In this document: positions 1 to 10,320 of the stretch, in pieces | Layout: every line of letters starts with the position of its first letter | Position numbering within the stretch: the stretch's first letter is position 1 | DNA from: Megalobrama amblycephala | Lineage: Eukaryota; Chordata; Actinopteri; Cypriniformes; Xenocyprididae | DNA length: 64,000 bases | NCBI RefSeq assembly: GCF_018812025.1 | Contig: NC_063054.1 | Location: 33,211,065-33,275,064 of the forward strand | Reading direction: 5' to 3' | The notes under the pieces: generated by a model | Told to the model about the DNA's origin: nothing | The model's database searches: none | What the model saw: only the letters and a program-made list of their open reading frames with translations | Program-made: the position numbers and the translations under genes

Positions 1-881
1 TTACGTAAATCCAGTTTTGTGAAAACGGATGCTCCCTGCAACCTCTCGAAGGCTGAAGCCATCAACGGCAAAGGGTAGGTATTCTTTACCGTGATGTTAT
101 TCAGCCCTCGGTAGTCAATACAAGGTCGCAAGGAACCATCCTTCTTCCCCACAAAAAAGAACCCCGCCCCCGCTGGAGAAGAGGAAGGACGGATGAACCC
201 CGCTGCTAGAGAATCAGAAATGTATTTCTCCATGGCCTCCCTCTCAGGAACAGAAAGAGAGTATAATTTGCCTTTAGGCGGAGACTTACCGGGCACTAAA
301 TCTATAGCACAGTCATAGGGACGATGCGGAGGGAGAGAAGCAGCCCGGGACTTACTGAACACCTCCTTCAGGTCCAGGTACTCCACAGGCACGTTTGACA
401 AATCCGCTGCCTTCTCCTGTAACACAGAAACAGAAACAGACGGACAAGCAGACACAAGACAGGACTCATGACACTGAGTGCTCCATTCCAGAATGGTGTG
501 CTGCCGCCAGTCCACCTTGGGATTGTGCTGGGTGAGCCACGGGTGTCCGAGAACAATGGGTGCTAGTGGTGAGTCCATGAGAAGGAAATGAATGCGTTCA
601 GTGTGGTTGCCGGAAGTGACCATGGTTATCTTCTCGGTGGAGAATGAAATGTCCGGTAGACTCTGGCCGTTGAGTGCGTTGACAGTAATCTGTTTAGTGA
701 GTGGAACAGTGGATAAATGAAACTTGAGTGCAAACTGAGTGTCCATGAAATTACCTTCTGCTCCTGAATCCAGCAAGGCTTGACAGGTGACTGAGTGATT
801 GGCCCATCTAAGTCTTACCGGAAGGAGAGTGGATGGAGAGGACTTTTCCGCAGGAGATCCCGCCCGATAGTAGCCTCGTCT
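1..881 (-). CDS. pol: Pol polyprotein, N-terminal part (protease and start of reverse transcriptase), truncated by window edge
   Basis: Directly after the two stop codons that end gag (887-882), the same minus-strand frame is open to base 1, about 293 codons. It contains an aspartic protease active site ([10 protein letters not shown], near 780-745) and an ILGHPWL-like protease motif (VLGHPWL, near 555). The start of a reverse transcriptase follows: the PYDCAIDL and [11 protein letters not shown] segment, then [14 protein letters not shown], then a YPLPL turn, breaking off at KLDLR. Family knowledge: the full Pol would continue with the RT catalytic core, RNase H and a chromodomain-bearing integrase; those lie outside. 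No obvious ATG starts the frame, so translation must depend on gag (stop readthrough or reinitiation). The frame is undamaged across the visible part. Confidence 0.9.
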
Positions 882-884
882 TTA

Positions 885-1832
885 CTACCGGGCTCGGTCT
901 TTTACCGGGCACGCATTCAGGAAGTGCCCGGAACCACCACAGTAAATACACAGTCCTTGGGACCTCCGCCGCTCTCTCTCCTCCCGGGAAAGCCGAGCTC
1001 TCCCAACCTGCATGGGCTCCGGATCGAAAGCGGGACTGACCGTGTCTCTTACGCCGCCTGTCCGAACCTCCGAGCCACTAGCTCCGCCGTCTGGCCGGGA
1101 GAGGCGCTCTAAACGATTGAGCCGGGAATCCACCCGTAGCGCCAGTTCAATGAGGCCGTTGAGATCCGGTGGTAGGTCCAAAGCGTAGATCTCCTTGTGG
1201 ACACGGTCAGCCAGCCCATGCAGGAAGACGTCCCACTGCGCCTCCTCGTTCCATCGGCACTCCGCCGCGAGGGTGCGGAATTCAATGGAATACTCGGCCA
1301 CAGTGCGACGACCTTGTTTAAGTTCCGTGAGTTGGCGAGCCGCTTCCTTGCCCGCGACCGCACGGTCAAAGACCCTCTTCATCTCCGCGGCGAGTGCCTG
1401 GAACGAGGAACAGCAGGGATCCCGATTCTCCCACACCGCCGTCCCCCATAAAGCTGCCTGTCCCGTGAGCAGGGTGAGCACGAATGCCACCTTGGTCTCC
1501 TCTCTCTCAAAGGTGCGAGGCTGAAGAGAGAAATGCATAGAACAACGATTAAGAAAGGCTCTGCAGAAATTCGGCTCACCCGAGTATGGTTGAGGGACAG
1601 GCAGTCGAGGCTCAGGATGGTCTCCTCGATCCGGTGGTGAGGGGGGAACGGGCGGCGTGGGTGGCGCAGTGGGATTGCGTAGTTCTTGTAGCTGCTGAGA
1701 GAGCTCGGACACCTGTGTCACCAGGGCTTGTACAGCACGGCCGGTGGATGAGATACTCTCCTGCTGCTGATCCATCCGTGAAATACTGTGGTTGATGAAT
1801 TCAGTCAGCGCCGCTGAACTTGCTGCATCCAT
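885..1832 (-). CDS. gag: Gag polyprotein of the Tf1/sushi-type element
   Basis: An intact 315-residue ORF. The N-terminal 55 residues are helical and Gln/Ser-rich and are followed by a proline-rich linker (about 55-70). A capsid-like retrotransposon Gag domain follows, starting near a QPYSGEP motif and running to about residue 245. Near the C-terminus is one CCHC zinc knuckle, C-X2-C-X4-H-X4-C (CIYCGGSGHFLNAC). Role: packages element RNA into cytoplasmic particles. The start ATG at 1832 is the first codon after the priming site. The ORF ends in TAG and the very next codon in the same frame is TAA, after which the pol frame runs on without a shift. The architecture resembles the Gag part of mammalian PEG10/RTL proteins, which derive from this group. 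Confidence 0.93.
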   Translation of the reverse strand: MDAASSAALTEFINHSISRMDQQQESISSTGRAVQALVTQVSELSQQLQELRNPTAPPTPPVPPSPPDRGDHPEPRLPVPQPYSGEPNFCRAFLNRCSMHFSLQPRTFEREETKVAFVLTLLTGQAALWGTAVWENRDPCCSSFQALAAEMKRVFDRAVAGKEAARQLTELKQGRRTVAEYSIEFRTLAAECRWNEEAQWDVFLHGLADRVHKEIYALDLPPDLNGLIELALRVDSRLNRLERLSRPDGGASGSEVRTGGVRDTVSPAFDPEPMQVGRARLSREERERRRSQGLCIYCGGSGHFLNACPVKDRAR

Positions 1833-1836
1833 GATG

Positions 1837-1847
1837 GTCAGATCGTT
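1837..1847 (-). other. Self-priming primer-binding site of the retrotransposon
   Basis: The minus-strand bases just past the LTR (1847 down to 1837, AACGATCTGAC) do not begin with the TGG expected for a tRNA primer. They are perfectly complementary over 11 nt to GTCAGATCGTT, read on the minus strand at 2166-2156 inside the LTR, at the place where the mRNA should start. An 11-nt self-complement next to the LTR is the hallmark of Tf1-type self-priming. Confidence 0.8.
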
Positions 1848-1848
1848 C

Positions 1849-2324
1849 TGTCACGGAATAATAAGGCGGATGCAAATGCAAGTACAATCTCATTTATTGA
1901 GCTTCACTCCAGAAAGTAAACACAAGATACAATGGGCTGGCAGCAGGAGAGGGGTGATCACAGGGACTTCGATGGGCCGTGAAGCAGGTGAGATGAGGTG
2001 GTGAAACAGGTCCGTGGTGATGCAGATCAGTGGAAGTCCGGGGAGAGTGTAATCCAGCGTGGGTGCGTGGAAACAGGAACACGAAGACACGAAGACTCCA
2101 CTCACAGGTAAACTCACGAGGAACACGAGAGGAAAACACAAGCGGGACTCCAAACAACGATCTGACAACAAGAGACGAAAGACAGGGCATTAAGTAGGCT
2201 GAGGTGATGAGATACAGCTGCCGCTGATCAAACAATCAGCGGCGACGCCCACACGAACAGATTACGTGACAAACCACACGCACACAAGACCACAGAATGA
2301 GACAGCGGATCAGCAACCGTGACA
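1849..2324 (-). repeat. 5' LTR of the retrotransposon
   Basis: The LTR is bounded by a perfect 8-bp inverted repeat, TGTCACGG at one end and CCGTGACA at the other (1849-1856 and 2317-2324). On the minus strand it begins at 2324 and ends at 1849. A weak TATA-like stretch (TACTTAAT, around 2190-2197) lies about 25 bp before the inferred transcript start at 2166. Only one LTR is in the window, so LTR identity and the target duplication (right flank ccgag, 2325-2329) cannot be checked here. Confidence 0.85.
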
Positions 2325-2369
2325 CCGAGGAAGCCCCGATGCGGAACGATCAAGCCCCGGAAATGACAG

Positions 2370-2563
2370 TGGAAACACTGCTATTGACTTTCATAGTATT
2401 TTATTTCCATACAATGGAAGTCAGTGGGGTCCATCAACTGTTTGGTTACCCATATTGTTAAAAATATCTTCTTTTGTGTTTAGCAGAAGAAAGAAATTCA
2501 TATATTTTTTAGTAAATTAGTAAATAATGACAGAATTTTCATTTTTGGGTGAACTATAAGACA
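2370..2563. repeat. Short dispersed fish repeat ending in TTTTGGGTGAACTATA
   Basis: A roughly 190-bp copy of a small interspersed repeat. It contains the actttcatagt / ccatacaatggaagtcagtggggtc segment and ends with gacagaattttcatttttgggtgaac. A related copy with both ends intact is at 59200-59387. Probably a miniature DNA transposon; no coding capacity. Confidence 0.6.
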
Positions 2564-3104
2564 GGCATTCCCATGACATTCAATCACATGTAATGCATGT
2601 CTCACAACATGGATTTTGAACCATGGTTAATGTATTAATGCCATCCCATCATAATTACAATCACAGACTTTTTACCTTGAACAGTAGTAGACTCACACTG
2701 AGATTTCTCCATCTCTTTAATCCAACTGCTGTTTTTGCTCATTAATTCATTCTCAGTGGAACTCTCCTATTGAGCCTCCATGTCTGATTCCCTCAAGTTC
2801 AGTAAAGAATATATGACCCTAATGTGACCTTTTTTTAAAACTATGTCTGCAATGGCTGTCACTAGACTTTGTGGAGAAGAGCATCAAGGGAAAGTTCACA
2901 CAAAGATTTAAGTTCTGTCATTATTTACTGTATTGTAATTTTGTTGGTGAGACACAAAAGGAGCATTTTTGGAAGGATCTTTTCCATAATTCTTTTTCAT
3001 ACAGACACTTGTGACTGTGACTATCAAGTTCCTCACAAATCCACAAAAATAGTCCAGATGTATGTTCTTCAAAAGTCTGCTTTTATGTTTCATATAACAG
3101 ATTT

Positions 3105-3228
3105 GATCTGATTTATGATTAATAAATTATAATTTCAAGTTTTAAGTCAGTGCTCTGTTTAGAATGAATAAATCATGATTTACGAAGTCACTGTTCTGTT
3201 TAAAAGTAGTAAATTATGATTTAAAGTT
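3105..3228. repeat. Tandem array (about 43-45 bp unit), left part
   Basis: AT-rich tandem units built on taaatcatgattta / agtagtaaattatgattta, in the last intron of slc35f1. The array is interrupted at 3229 by a TTAA-flanked transposon and resumes at 4196. Confidence 0.75.
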
Positions 3229-4195
3229 TTAAAGGTGCCCTAGAATTAAAAATTGAATTTTCCTCGGCATAGTTAAATAACAAGAGTTCAGTACATGGAA
3301 ATGACATACAGTGAGTCTCAAACTCCATTGTTTCCTCCTCCTTATATAAATCTCATTTGTTTAAAAGACCTCCGAAGACCAGGTGAATCTCAACATAACA
3401 CCGACTGTTATGTAACAGTCGGGATCATTAATATGTACGCCCCCAATATTTGCATATGCCAGCCCATGTTCAAAGGCATTAGACAAGGGCAGCCAGTATT
3501 AACGTCTGGATGTGCAGTGCTGAATCGTCAGACTAGGTAAGCAAGCAAGGACAACAACGAAAAATGGCAGATGGAGCAATAATAACTGACATGGTCCATG
3601 ATATCATGATATTTTTAGTGATATTTGTAAATTGTCTTTCTAAATGTTTCGTTAGCATGTTGCTAATGTACTGTTAAATGTGGTTAAAGTTACCATCGTT
3701 TCTTACTGTATTCACGGAGACAAGAGCCGTCGCTATTTTCATTTTTAAACACTTGCAGTCTGTATAATTCATAAACACAACTTAATTCTTTATTAATCTC
3801 TCCAACAGTGTAGCATTAGCCGTTAGCCACGGAGCATAGCCTCAAACTCATTCAGAATCAAATGTAAACATCCAAATAAATACCATACTTATGCAATTAG
3901 ACATGCTGCATGACGAACACTTTGTAAAGATCCATTTTGAGGGTTATATTAGCTGTGTAAACTTTGTTTATGCTGTTCAAGGCAAGCACAAGCTCCGTGG
4001 GCAGGGAGTGTGAGCATTTAAAGGGCCAGCAGCCCTGAATCGGTGCATAGTTAATGATGCCCCAAAATAGGCAGTTAAAAAAATTAATTAAAAAAAATCT
4101 ATGGGGTATTTTGAGCTGAAACTTCACAGACACATTCAGGGGACACCTTAGACTTATATTACATCTTGTAAAAAAACTTTCGATGGCACCTTTAA
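3229..4195 (+). mobile_element. TTAA-flanked non-autonomous DNA transposon, copy 1 (Kolobok-like)
   Basis: A 967-bp element between TTAA target duplications, with terminal inverted repeats AGGTGCCCTAGAA at the left and a diverged GGCACCT at the right. Three more copies of the same family are in this window (15891-16625, 25168-26124, 40765-41677). TTAA targets with RRG termini are typical of the Kolobok superfamily; piggyBac also uses TTAA but has CCY termini. There is no transposase. It interrupts a tandem array. Confidence 0.8.
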
Positions 4196-4575
4196 ATGTG
4201 GTCTATTTAAAATCAATAAATCACATTGTAGTTTTAAATTAGTGTTCTTTTAAGAAGTAGTAAATTATGATTCAAAGTTTTAAATAAGTGTTCTAGTTAG
4301 ACTTAATAAATCATGATTTAGTTTGAAGTCATTGTTGTATTTAAAAGTAGTAAATTATGATTTAAAGTTTTAAATGTGCTCTATTTAAAATCAATAAATC
4401 ACAATGTAGTTTTAAATTAGTGTTCTTTTAAGAAGTAGTAAATTATGATTCAGAGTTTTAAATAAGTGTTCTAGTTAGACTTAATAAATCATGATTTAGT
4501 TTGAAGTCATTGTTCTATTTAAAAGTAGTAAATTATGATTTAAAGTTTTAAATCAGTGTTCGAATTAGAATTATC
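4196..4575. repeat. Tandem array, right part, with a 178-bp higher-order period
   Basis: The array resumes after the transposon. Four diverged units of about 44 bp form a block that repeats with a 178-bp period: the block starting aaatgtggtctatttaaaatc at 4194 recurs as aaatgtgctctatttaaaatc at 4372. Confidence 0.8.
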
Positions 4576-4647
4576 ATGATGTAGACTTTTTAACTCACTC
4601 TTTAGATTCGATATCTGAAGTTGATTATATTGTTTGTCTGTCTACAG

Positions 4648-4872
4648 TTTTCAGGGCTTTACCTGCTCTCCTTCTTCATCATCCTCCTGGGACTGGTCCT
4701 CTACTCCTCTTCCTCCACCTATGTGGCACAGGATCCTCGCGTTTATAAACAGTTCCGCAACACGGGAAACGCTATCACAGACACGCCCACTGTGGGGCCC
4801 CTGGAGCCTTCAGTGACCTATACAAGCCTGGGTCAGGAAATAGAGGAGGAGCCTCGCATACGAGTAGCCTGA
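4648..4872 (+). CDS. slc35f1: Solute carrier family 35 member F1, last coding exon
   Basis: The exon follows a good acceptor (tgtctgtctacag, ending at 4647) and reads 74 codons to TGA at 4870-4872. The first residues are the last transmembrane helix (FSGLYLLSFFIILLGLVLY). Then comes the cytosolic tail with TYVAQDPRVYKQFRN, SVTYTSLGQE and the terminal EEEPRIRVA, which match the tail I know for vertebrate SLC35F1. The family is the drug/metabolite-transporter fold (about ten helices); SLC35F1 is a brain-enriched orphan transporter of intracellular membranes with no settled substrate. All earlier exons are upstream of the window. Its position next to cep85l and pln agrees with human 6q22. The exon begins in phase 0. 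Confidence 0.95.
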   Translation, partial: FSGLYLLSFFIILLGLVLYSSSSTYVAQDPRVYKQFRNTGNAITDTPTVGPLEPSVTYTSLGQEIEEEPRIRVA

Positions 4873-5822
4873 AGGGGGCGTGGTCAATCCCAAACCAATC
4901 ATCCACTGCCCGGCCCAGCAGTCTGTAGAAAAGTGAATGATAACGATCACTGAATGATGTAATCAACCACGTAGCAAATGAGTACACTGTGATCACGAAC
5001 TGTCAATAGGTAGCAGTGACTTCTGTATATCTGAGTAATCAGATCCATCATGTATAGAGATGATTTCACCTCATTGCCTCTTTCCCCGCGGCAAATTAAG
5101 TGTTTAGAAGGATTCGTGCTGACTGTTTTGTCCAAATGCTCACTTGTGAATGTTTTATTTCTTATACGAGCACAAAGGGTTCATTGTATCTGAACGTTTG
5201 ACAAGGTTTGTCTCATACAGTTTCATGAATATTTTATGTTTTAAATCTAATGACGTCTCTGGAAAACTGCATTCTGAGTTTTAAAATGCTGATTTGAGCC
5301 AGTGCCTTGCCATGTAATATTATTATTGTGGGTTCCATTAGCCAATGAGAAATCATGACTTCTGAAAACAGTGTCATCAGTATTGGACATCATGTCATGA
5401 TTGCATATTGTATTATCTGCTCAAAATTATAAATATTTCCATCTACAAAAAGGTAAAAAAAAAAAAAAAGTGATTTTCCTCCTTTCTTTAACTGTTATAC
5501 CATATTCATTTGTTTTATATTTGTCATATTATTTTGTTTTAATTCTGCCAAGAAAGGGTACATACATTTGTATTAAATATAAAAGTCTGTGTAATAGCAA
5601 TTGATTGTAAACTTGTAAACTATTTTACTGCACTTGATTTTGTTTTATAAGCAGTTCAGTCTTTAATTATCATCTTATTTGGATAAAATCCAGTACAATA
5701 CATGTGTAAAGTTATTCTGAACTGATATCTACATTTTTTTTTCTTTTCGTTTTTGTCATTTAAATATTGGAAATTCTTAATGTGTCTGACTTGCTTAAAA
5801 TAAAGTATATTTGTCTTAAACT
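4873..5822 (+). other. slc35f1: slc35f1 3' UTR with poly(A) signal
   Basis: AT-rich sequence without coding potential follows the stop codon. A canonical AATAAA at 5799-5804 gives a plausible 3' end near 5820. No repeat family was recognised inside. Confidence 0.6.
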
Positions 5823-6608
5823 CAAAAAACATGAATGTGCCAAGACTGGGGAAAAAATGCTTTTTGCATTGCAAAACATTGTCACATCATAATCAAACTT
5901 TTACTTAATGCATATCAGATAACATAATGGTGCAAACTACAATTTCTCCTTTAAATTAAATATTTGTGATGAAATATTAACCTATTGAATCATTCTGTTT
6001 ACAAATGCTGGTTGTAGAAGACAAGCTCTTACAGAAACTTAAGAGCAAACTTTTCAATCAGTCCCTATTTTCATTATGTACAATGAACCTTTCTACTCTC
6101 AGATCACCAACCAAATAATCTACACTAAATATACAAAGCTAAGAAAAGCATAAATAATTCAGATATATAGACAGACAAGAATACCCCAAGGAGAGCTTCA
6201 GTTGCAGGACAAAAACATAAGAAGTAAAATGCACAAAAATTCCCATCTAACACAGCACCGTAGTATATTAGCATTACAAAAACACTGCAAATAGGAAATG
6301 CGTTTTTTTGTCATTGCTGTTGGGAAATGAAGCATTTATCTTATGAATATTTATTACGTAACTTTTCAAGGAAGCCTACCCAATTGGCTTTCGCGAATTA
6401 AACGCTTGCTATATGAATGCTAATTAGATTACGCAAGTACGTTACAAAGTAACGTTGGTGTGACCTCATTTATATTCATGAGCTATTAATATTCATGAGT
6501 GACTTTTTAGAGATTCACCACCACCCCATGACCTCTCTCAGGTGGTTTCTCCCTAACCTTTAACACCTGAGGGGTGGCTGCCAACGGGGCGGTGACACCG
6601 GCACAGGT
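5823..6608. other. Intergenic region and presumed promoter / 5' UTR of the F-box gene
   Basis: No gene or repeat recognised. An 11-bp direct repeat, ATATTCATGAG, occurs twice around 6472-6500, about 110-140 bp before the F-box gene ATG. A GC-richer stretch runs from about 6520 to 6608. The transcription start cannot be placed. Confidence 0.4.
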
Positions 6609-9600
6609 ATGGCAGACCTTAGCACGACCTGGGAGTGTGAGTTGCTGGAGCAATTCTCCTGCCTGACTGCCGCCACAGATGAAGAGCTCCGTCTGAATAC
6701 ATCAGACATCACATCGGGAAGCAGCGACAACGCAACAGGCTTATTGCATTTAAGTGATGAAGTCCTCCTGGTTATATTGAGGAACTTGGACCCCGTGTCG
6801 CTGCTGAGGCTCGGCAGCACGTGCAGTTTATTGTTCCGAGTTTGTTCGTGCAACTCTCTGTGGACCACACACTTCCAGGTACAATTTGCCTGGAAATTGA
6901 GTTTTGATTCATCACAGTGAGTCGAATCTTTTGAATTGATTAAAGGGTTAGTTCACCCAAAAATGAAAATAATGTCATTTATTACTTACCCTCATGCCGT
7001 TCCACACCCGTAAGACCTTCGTTAATCTTTGCAACACAAATTAAGATATTGTAGTTGAAATCCGATGGCTCCGTGAGGCCTCCATTGGGAGCAATGACAT
7101 TTCCTCTCTCAAGATTCATAAAGGTACTAAAAACATATTTAAATCGGTTCATGTGAGTACAGTGGTTCAATATTAATATTATAAAGCGACGAGAATATTT
7201 TTGGTGCGCCAAAAAACTAAATAACGACTTATTTAGTGATGGCCGATTTCAAAACACTGCTTTAGGAAGATTCGGAGCACAGCTGAATCGGTGTATCGAA
7301 TCTGCTGTTCAGAGCGCCAAAGTCACGTGATTTCAGCCGTTGGCAGTTTGACACGCTATCTGAATCATGATTCGACACACTGATTCATTTGTGCTCCGAA
7401 TCTTCCTGAAGTAGTGTTTTGAAACCGGCCATCACTAAAAAAGTCGTTATTTTGTTTTGTTTTTTTGCGCACCAAAAATATTCTCGTCGCCTTATAATAT
7501 TAATATTGAACCACTGTACTCGCATGAACCGATTTAATTATGTTTTTAGTAACTTACCTTTATGGATCTTGAGAGAGGAAATGTCATTGCTCCCAATGTA
7601 GGCCTCACGGAGCCATCGGATTTCATCTAAAATATCTTAATTTGTGTTCCGAAGATTAACAAAGGTCTTACGGTTGTGGAACGGCATGAGGGTAAGTAAT
7701 AAATGACAGAATTTTCATTTTTGGGTGAACTAACACTTTAATTCCCCCTTTATTTATGGTACATACCAGTAGGTGGCGAACAGTGTGTTATATTATAAGT
7801 GATAATTGAATCATGCATCCGACCTCCTAGTCAACAGTGGTTTGAATGTTTTGAAGAAAAAAAAGTAGGTTCTTCTAACTATAGAATGTGTGTAGAATTG
7901 AATGCAGTTCGGATGCACTAGCTAAACCATGTTGTCTGCTGCGTCGCTTCTCTGCCATTCATAATCTCGCCAGAGTAAGTAGGTCATCCGGGTACTTTTT
8001 GCCTAATCTTTTATGAGTACTGTGAATTCGGATACTGTTTTCGGAAGTATGCAATTTCGGGATGTTTTCTCTGTAACTTGATAATAGTCATGGCCTACAA
8101 GAAGCTGTTATGATGGCCTAAAAAATTGAAGAATTTTAATAATGTCCTTAATTTTATCTATTCATGTTGTGAACGAAAATGACACGCATGCCTCTAGTTT
8201 AATCTGTCAGGTGATGTAAGAAGAACGAGTTGCCGGATTGATTCCTTTATTCGCCTCACGATTCACAAACAAAGTGACCCGTTCCCGCTCCGAGACTTGT
8301 TCGAACTCAAAGCATCGACTCATTCACGGCGCATTCGTTCAGTCACTTCAGTCAGCGAAATTCTTTCACACTTTGCACCTAAGTGATATTTACTATAGTG
8401 ATATAATATAATATAATATAATATAATATAATATAATATAATATAATATAATATAATATAAGTGATATACTATTTCTATATTTTGTATTCTAAGGCAGGG
8501 AAGACATAAGTGAACAAAAAAATACAGTCGGTGCATGGATGTGAATAAGAGTCATTCAGTTAAAAGATTCGATCACCGATTCGAGCACTCGGTAGTTTTT
8601 TATTAATAAACAACAATAAATATTCAAACAAAACTAAAGGGTTAAGTCACCCAAAAATGAAAATTCTGTCATTTATTACTCGCCCTCATGTCGTTCCACA
8701 CCCAAGACCTTCGTTAATCTTTGGAACACAAATTAAGATATTTTTGTTGAAATCCAATGGCTCAGTGAGGCCTCTATAGCCAGCAATGTACTAAAAACAT
8801 ATTTAAATCTGTTCATGTGAGTACAGTGGTTCAATATTAATATTAATATTATAAAGTGACAAGAATATTTTTGGTGCAGCAAAAAAAACAAAATAACGAC
8901 TTTATTTAACAATATCTAGTGATGGGTGATTTCAAAACACTACTTCATGAAGCTTCAAAGCTTTACAAATCTTTTGTTTTGAATCAGTGGTTCGGATCGT
9001 ATATCAAACTGCCAAAGTCATGCTTAATAGCAATTCAAGTTACAAATACTATTACATATAAGAACATATTATTTAAAATAATAAATTGTTTTGTTCCCAC
9101 TACATTAATAATGTTTGTGGGATTTATTTTTTGGTTTCCTTTATTTATTTATTTATTTATTTATTTGATCTGCAGGCTTTGTAAGTGAATCCAGCAGTCA
9201 CTTGAGTGCTAATCCTCTCCAAAATGTCTCTCCACAGGATTCGTTTGGGGTCAGTCTGTCATATACCCACGCCAGGTGTCCCGTAACAGCCAAAACAGCC
9301 TTCCGCTTAGTTTTTATGTGGAGATCCCTCTTCAGAAACATCCACTGTAACCGTGCGTTTCAGGAAAAGCTCTTCGTGGAGATCCCACTCGCGCCACACA
9401 AGTACTGGATCCAGTGGCTCGTGCTGGAGGAAAGCGTCCCCTTACCCTCAGTGAGGCTTCCCTGCAGTGATGTGGAGAAATTGTGGGGCATCACCACAGA
9501 TTTGTTTCAGGACAAACTCCAAGGTGGTCATTCTCAGCTGTCACCTGAGCTTTCCATATTTAATTCAAGCTTAAAATGCTCCTTTATTTTTCTGTTTCCT

Positions 9601-10251
9601 AGAGAAAACTGAAGATTGTGACGCCCTGAAGTTTGAATGGAGGGAGCTCTATCATCTTGCATTGAACCATCATGGTAGTGTCTCACTGGTCTTCCAGCAT
9701 GTTCTCAACCAACACCAAAACAATGGTGAGATATTTGCATCCTATTTAATGAAACATGAAAACAAACTTAAGTAAATTTAGTCAGGAAAGTAGCTGTTTG
9801 TAGACCTATATCCTTGTTAATTTAAATAAAATTTAATGAGTGAATAAATGCATCTAGCAGTACAGTAATGGGTAGAAGAAATATTAATGTAACTTAATAG
9901 AAACTATTTTCCAAATAATATTGATTTGATATTTTAATGGTTTCTCACTGTAATTGGATCTTTTAAGCATTAAACTATATAGATGCCTTTGAAATGGTAA
10001 TCATTATATTGTTCATACATCTTGTATTTATGAAATCTAATTTTATCTAATGTATGTTTGATCATTTTAGATATTTATCCTCCGTTTTATATTTATCTTC
10101 TATTTTTAGCTTTTTTTCACAAAAGAAATGATATAAATATAGATATTTAATAGCTTGTGTGTATTATAGCTTTTTAATATTTTATGTATTTTGTTAATTT
10201 GTTTATAGATTTAATAGCATGTTATTTATAGTTTTATTTAATAGCATTTAC

Positions 10252-10320
<69 letters not shown>

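Larger units (their letters stand above)
1..2324 (-). mobile_element. Tf1/sushi-type Ty3/gypsy LTR retrotransposon, 5' part (LTR, gag, start of pol)
   Basis: Seen: reading the minus strand from 2324 downward there is a 476-bp LTR, a self-priming site, a gag ORF starting only 16 bp after the LTR, and a pol frame with protease and reverse transcriptase signatures that is still open at base 1. The rest of pol and the 3' LTR lie outside the window. Both reading frames are free of decay, so the insertion looks young. The element sits in the last intron of slc35f1 in antisense orientation. Family knowledge: vertebrate Tf1/sushi elements prime reverse transcription from their own mRNA 5' end and are the source of the domesticated PEG10/RTL genes; the Gag here has that general layout. 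The sub-parts are listed separately. Confidence 0.93.

Noticed and set aside
795..1795. Plus-strand ORFs opposite gag
   Set aside because: Antisense shadows of the GC-rich gag gene.
3295..3540. 81-codon ORF MEMTYSES..., also found at 25234-25455 and 41375-41611
   Set aside because: The recurrence comes from the TTAA-flanked repeat family; frames differ in length and end, so not a conserved gene.
6560..6868. 102-codon minus-strand ORF
   Set aside because: Antisense shadow of the first F-box gene exon.
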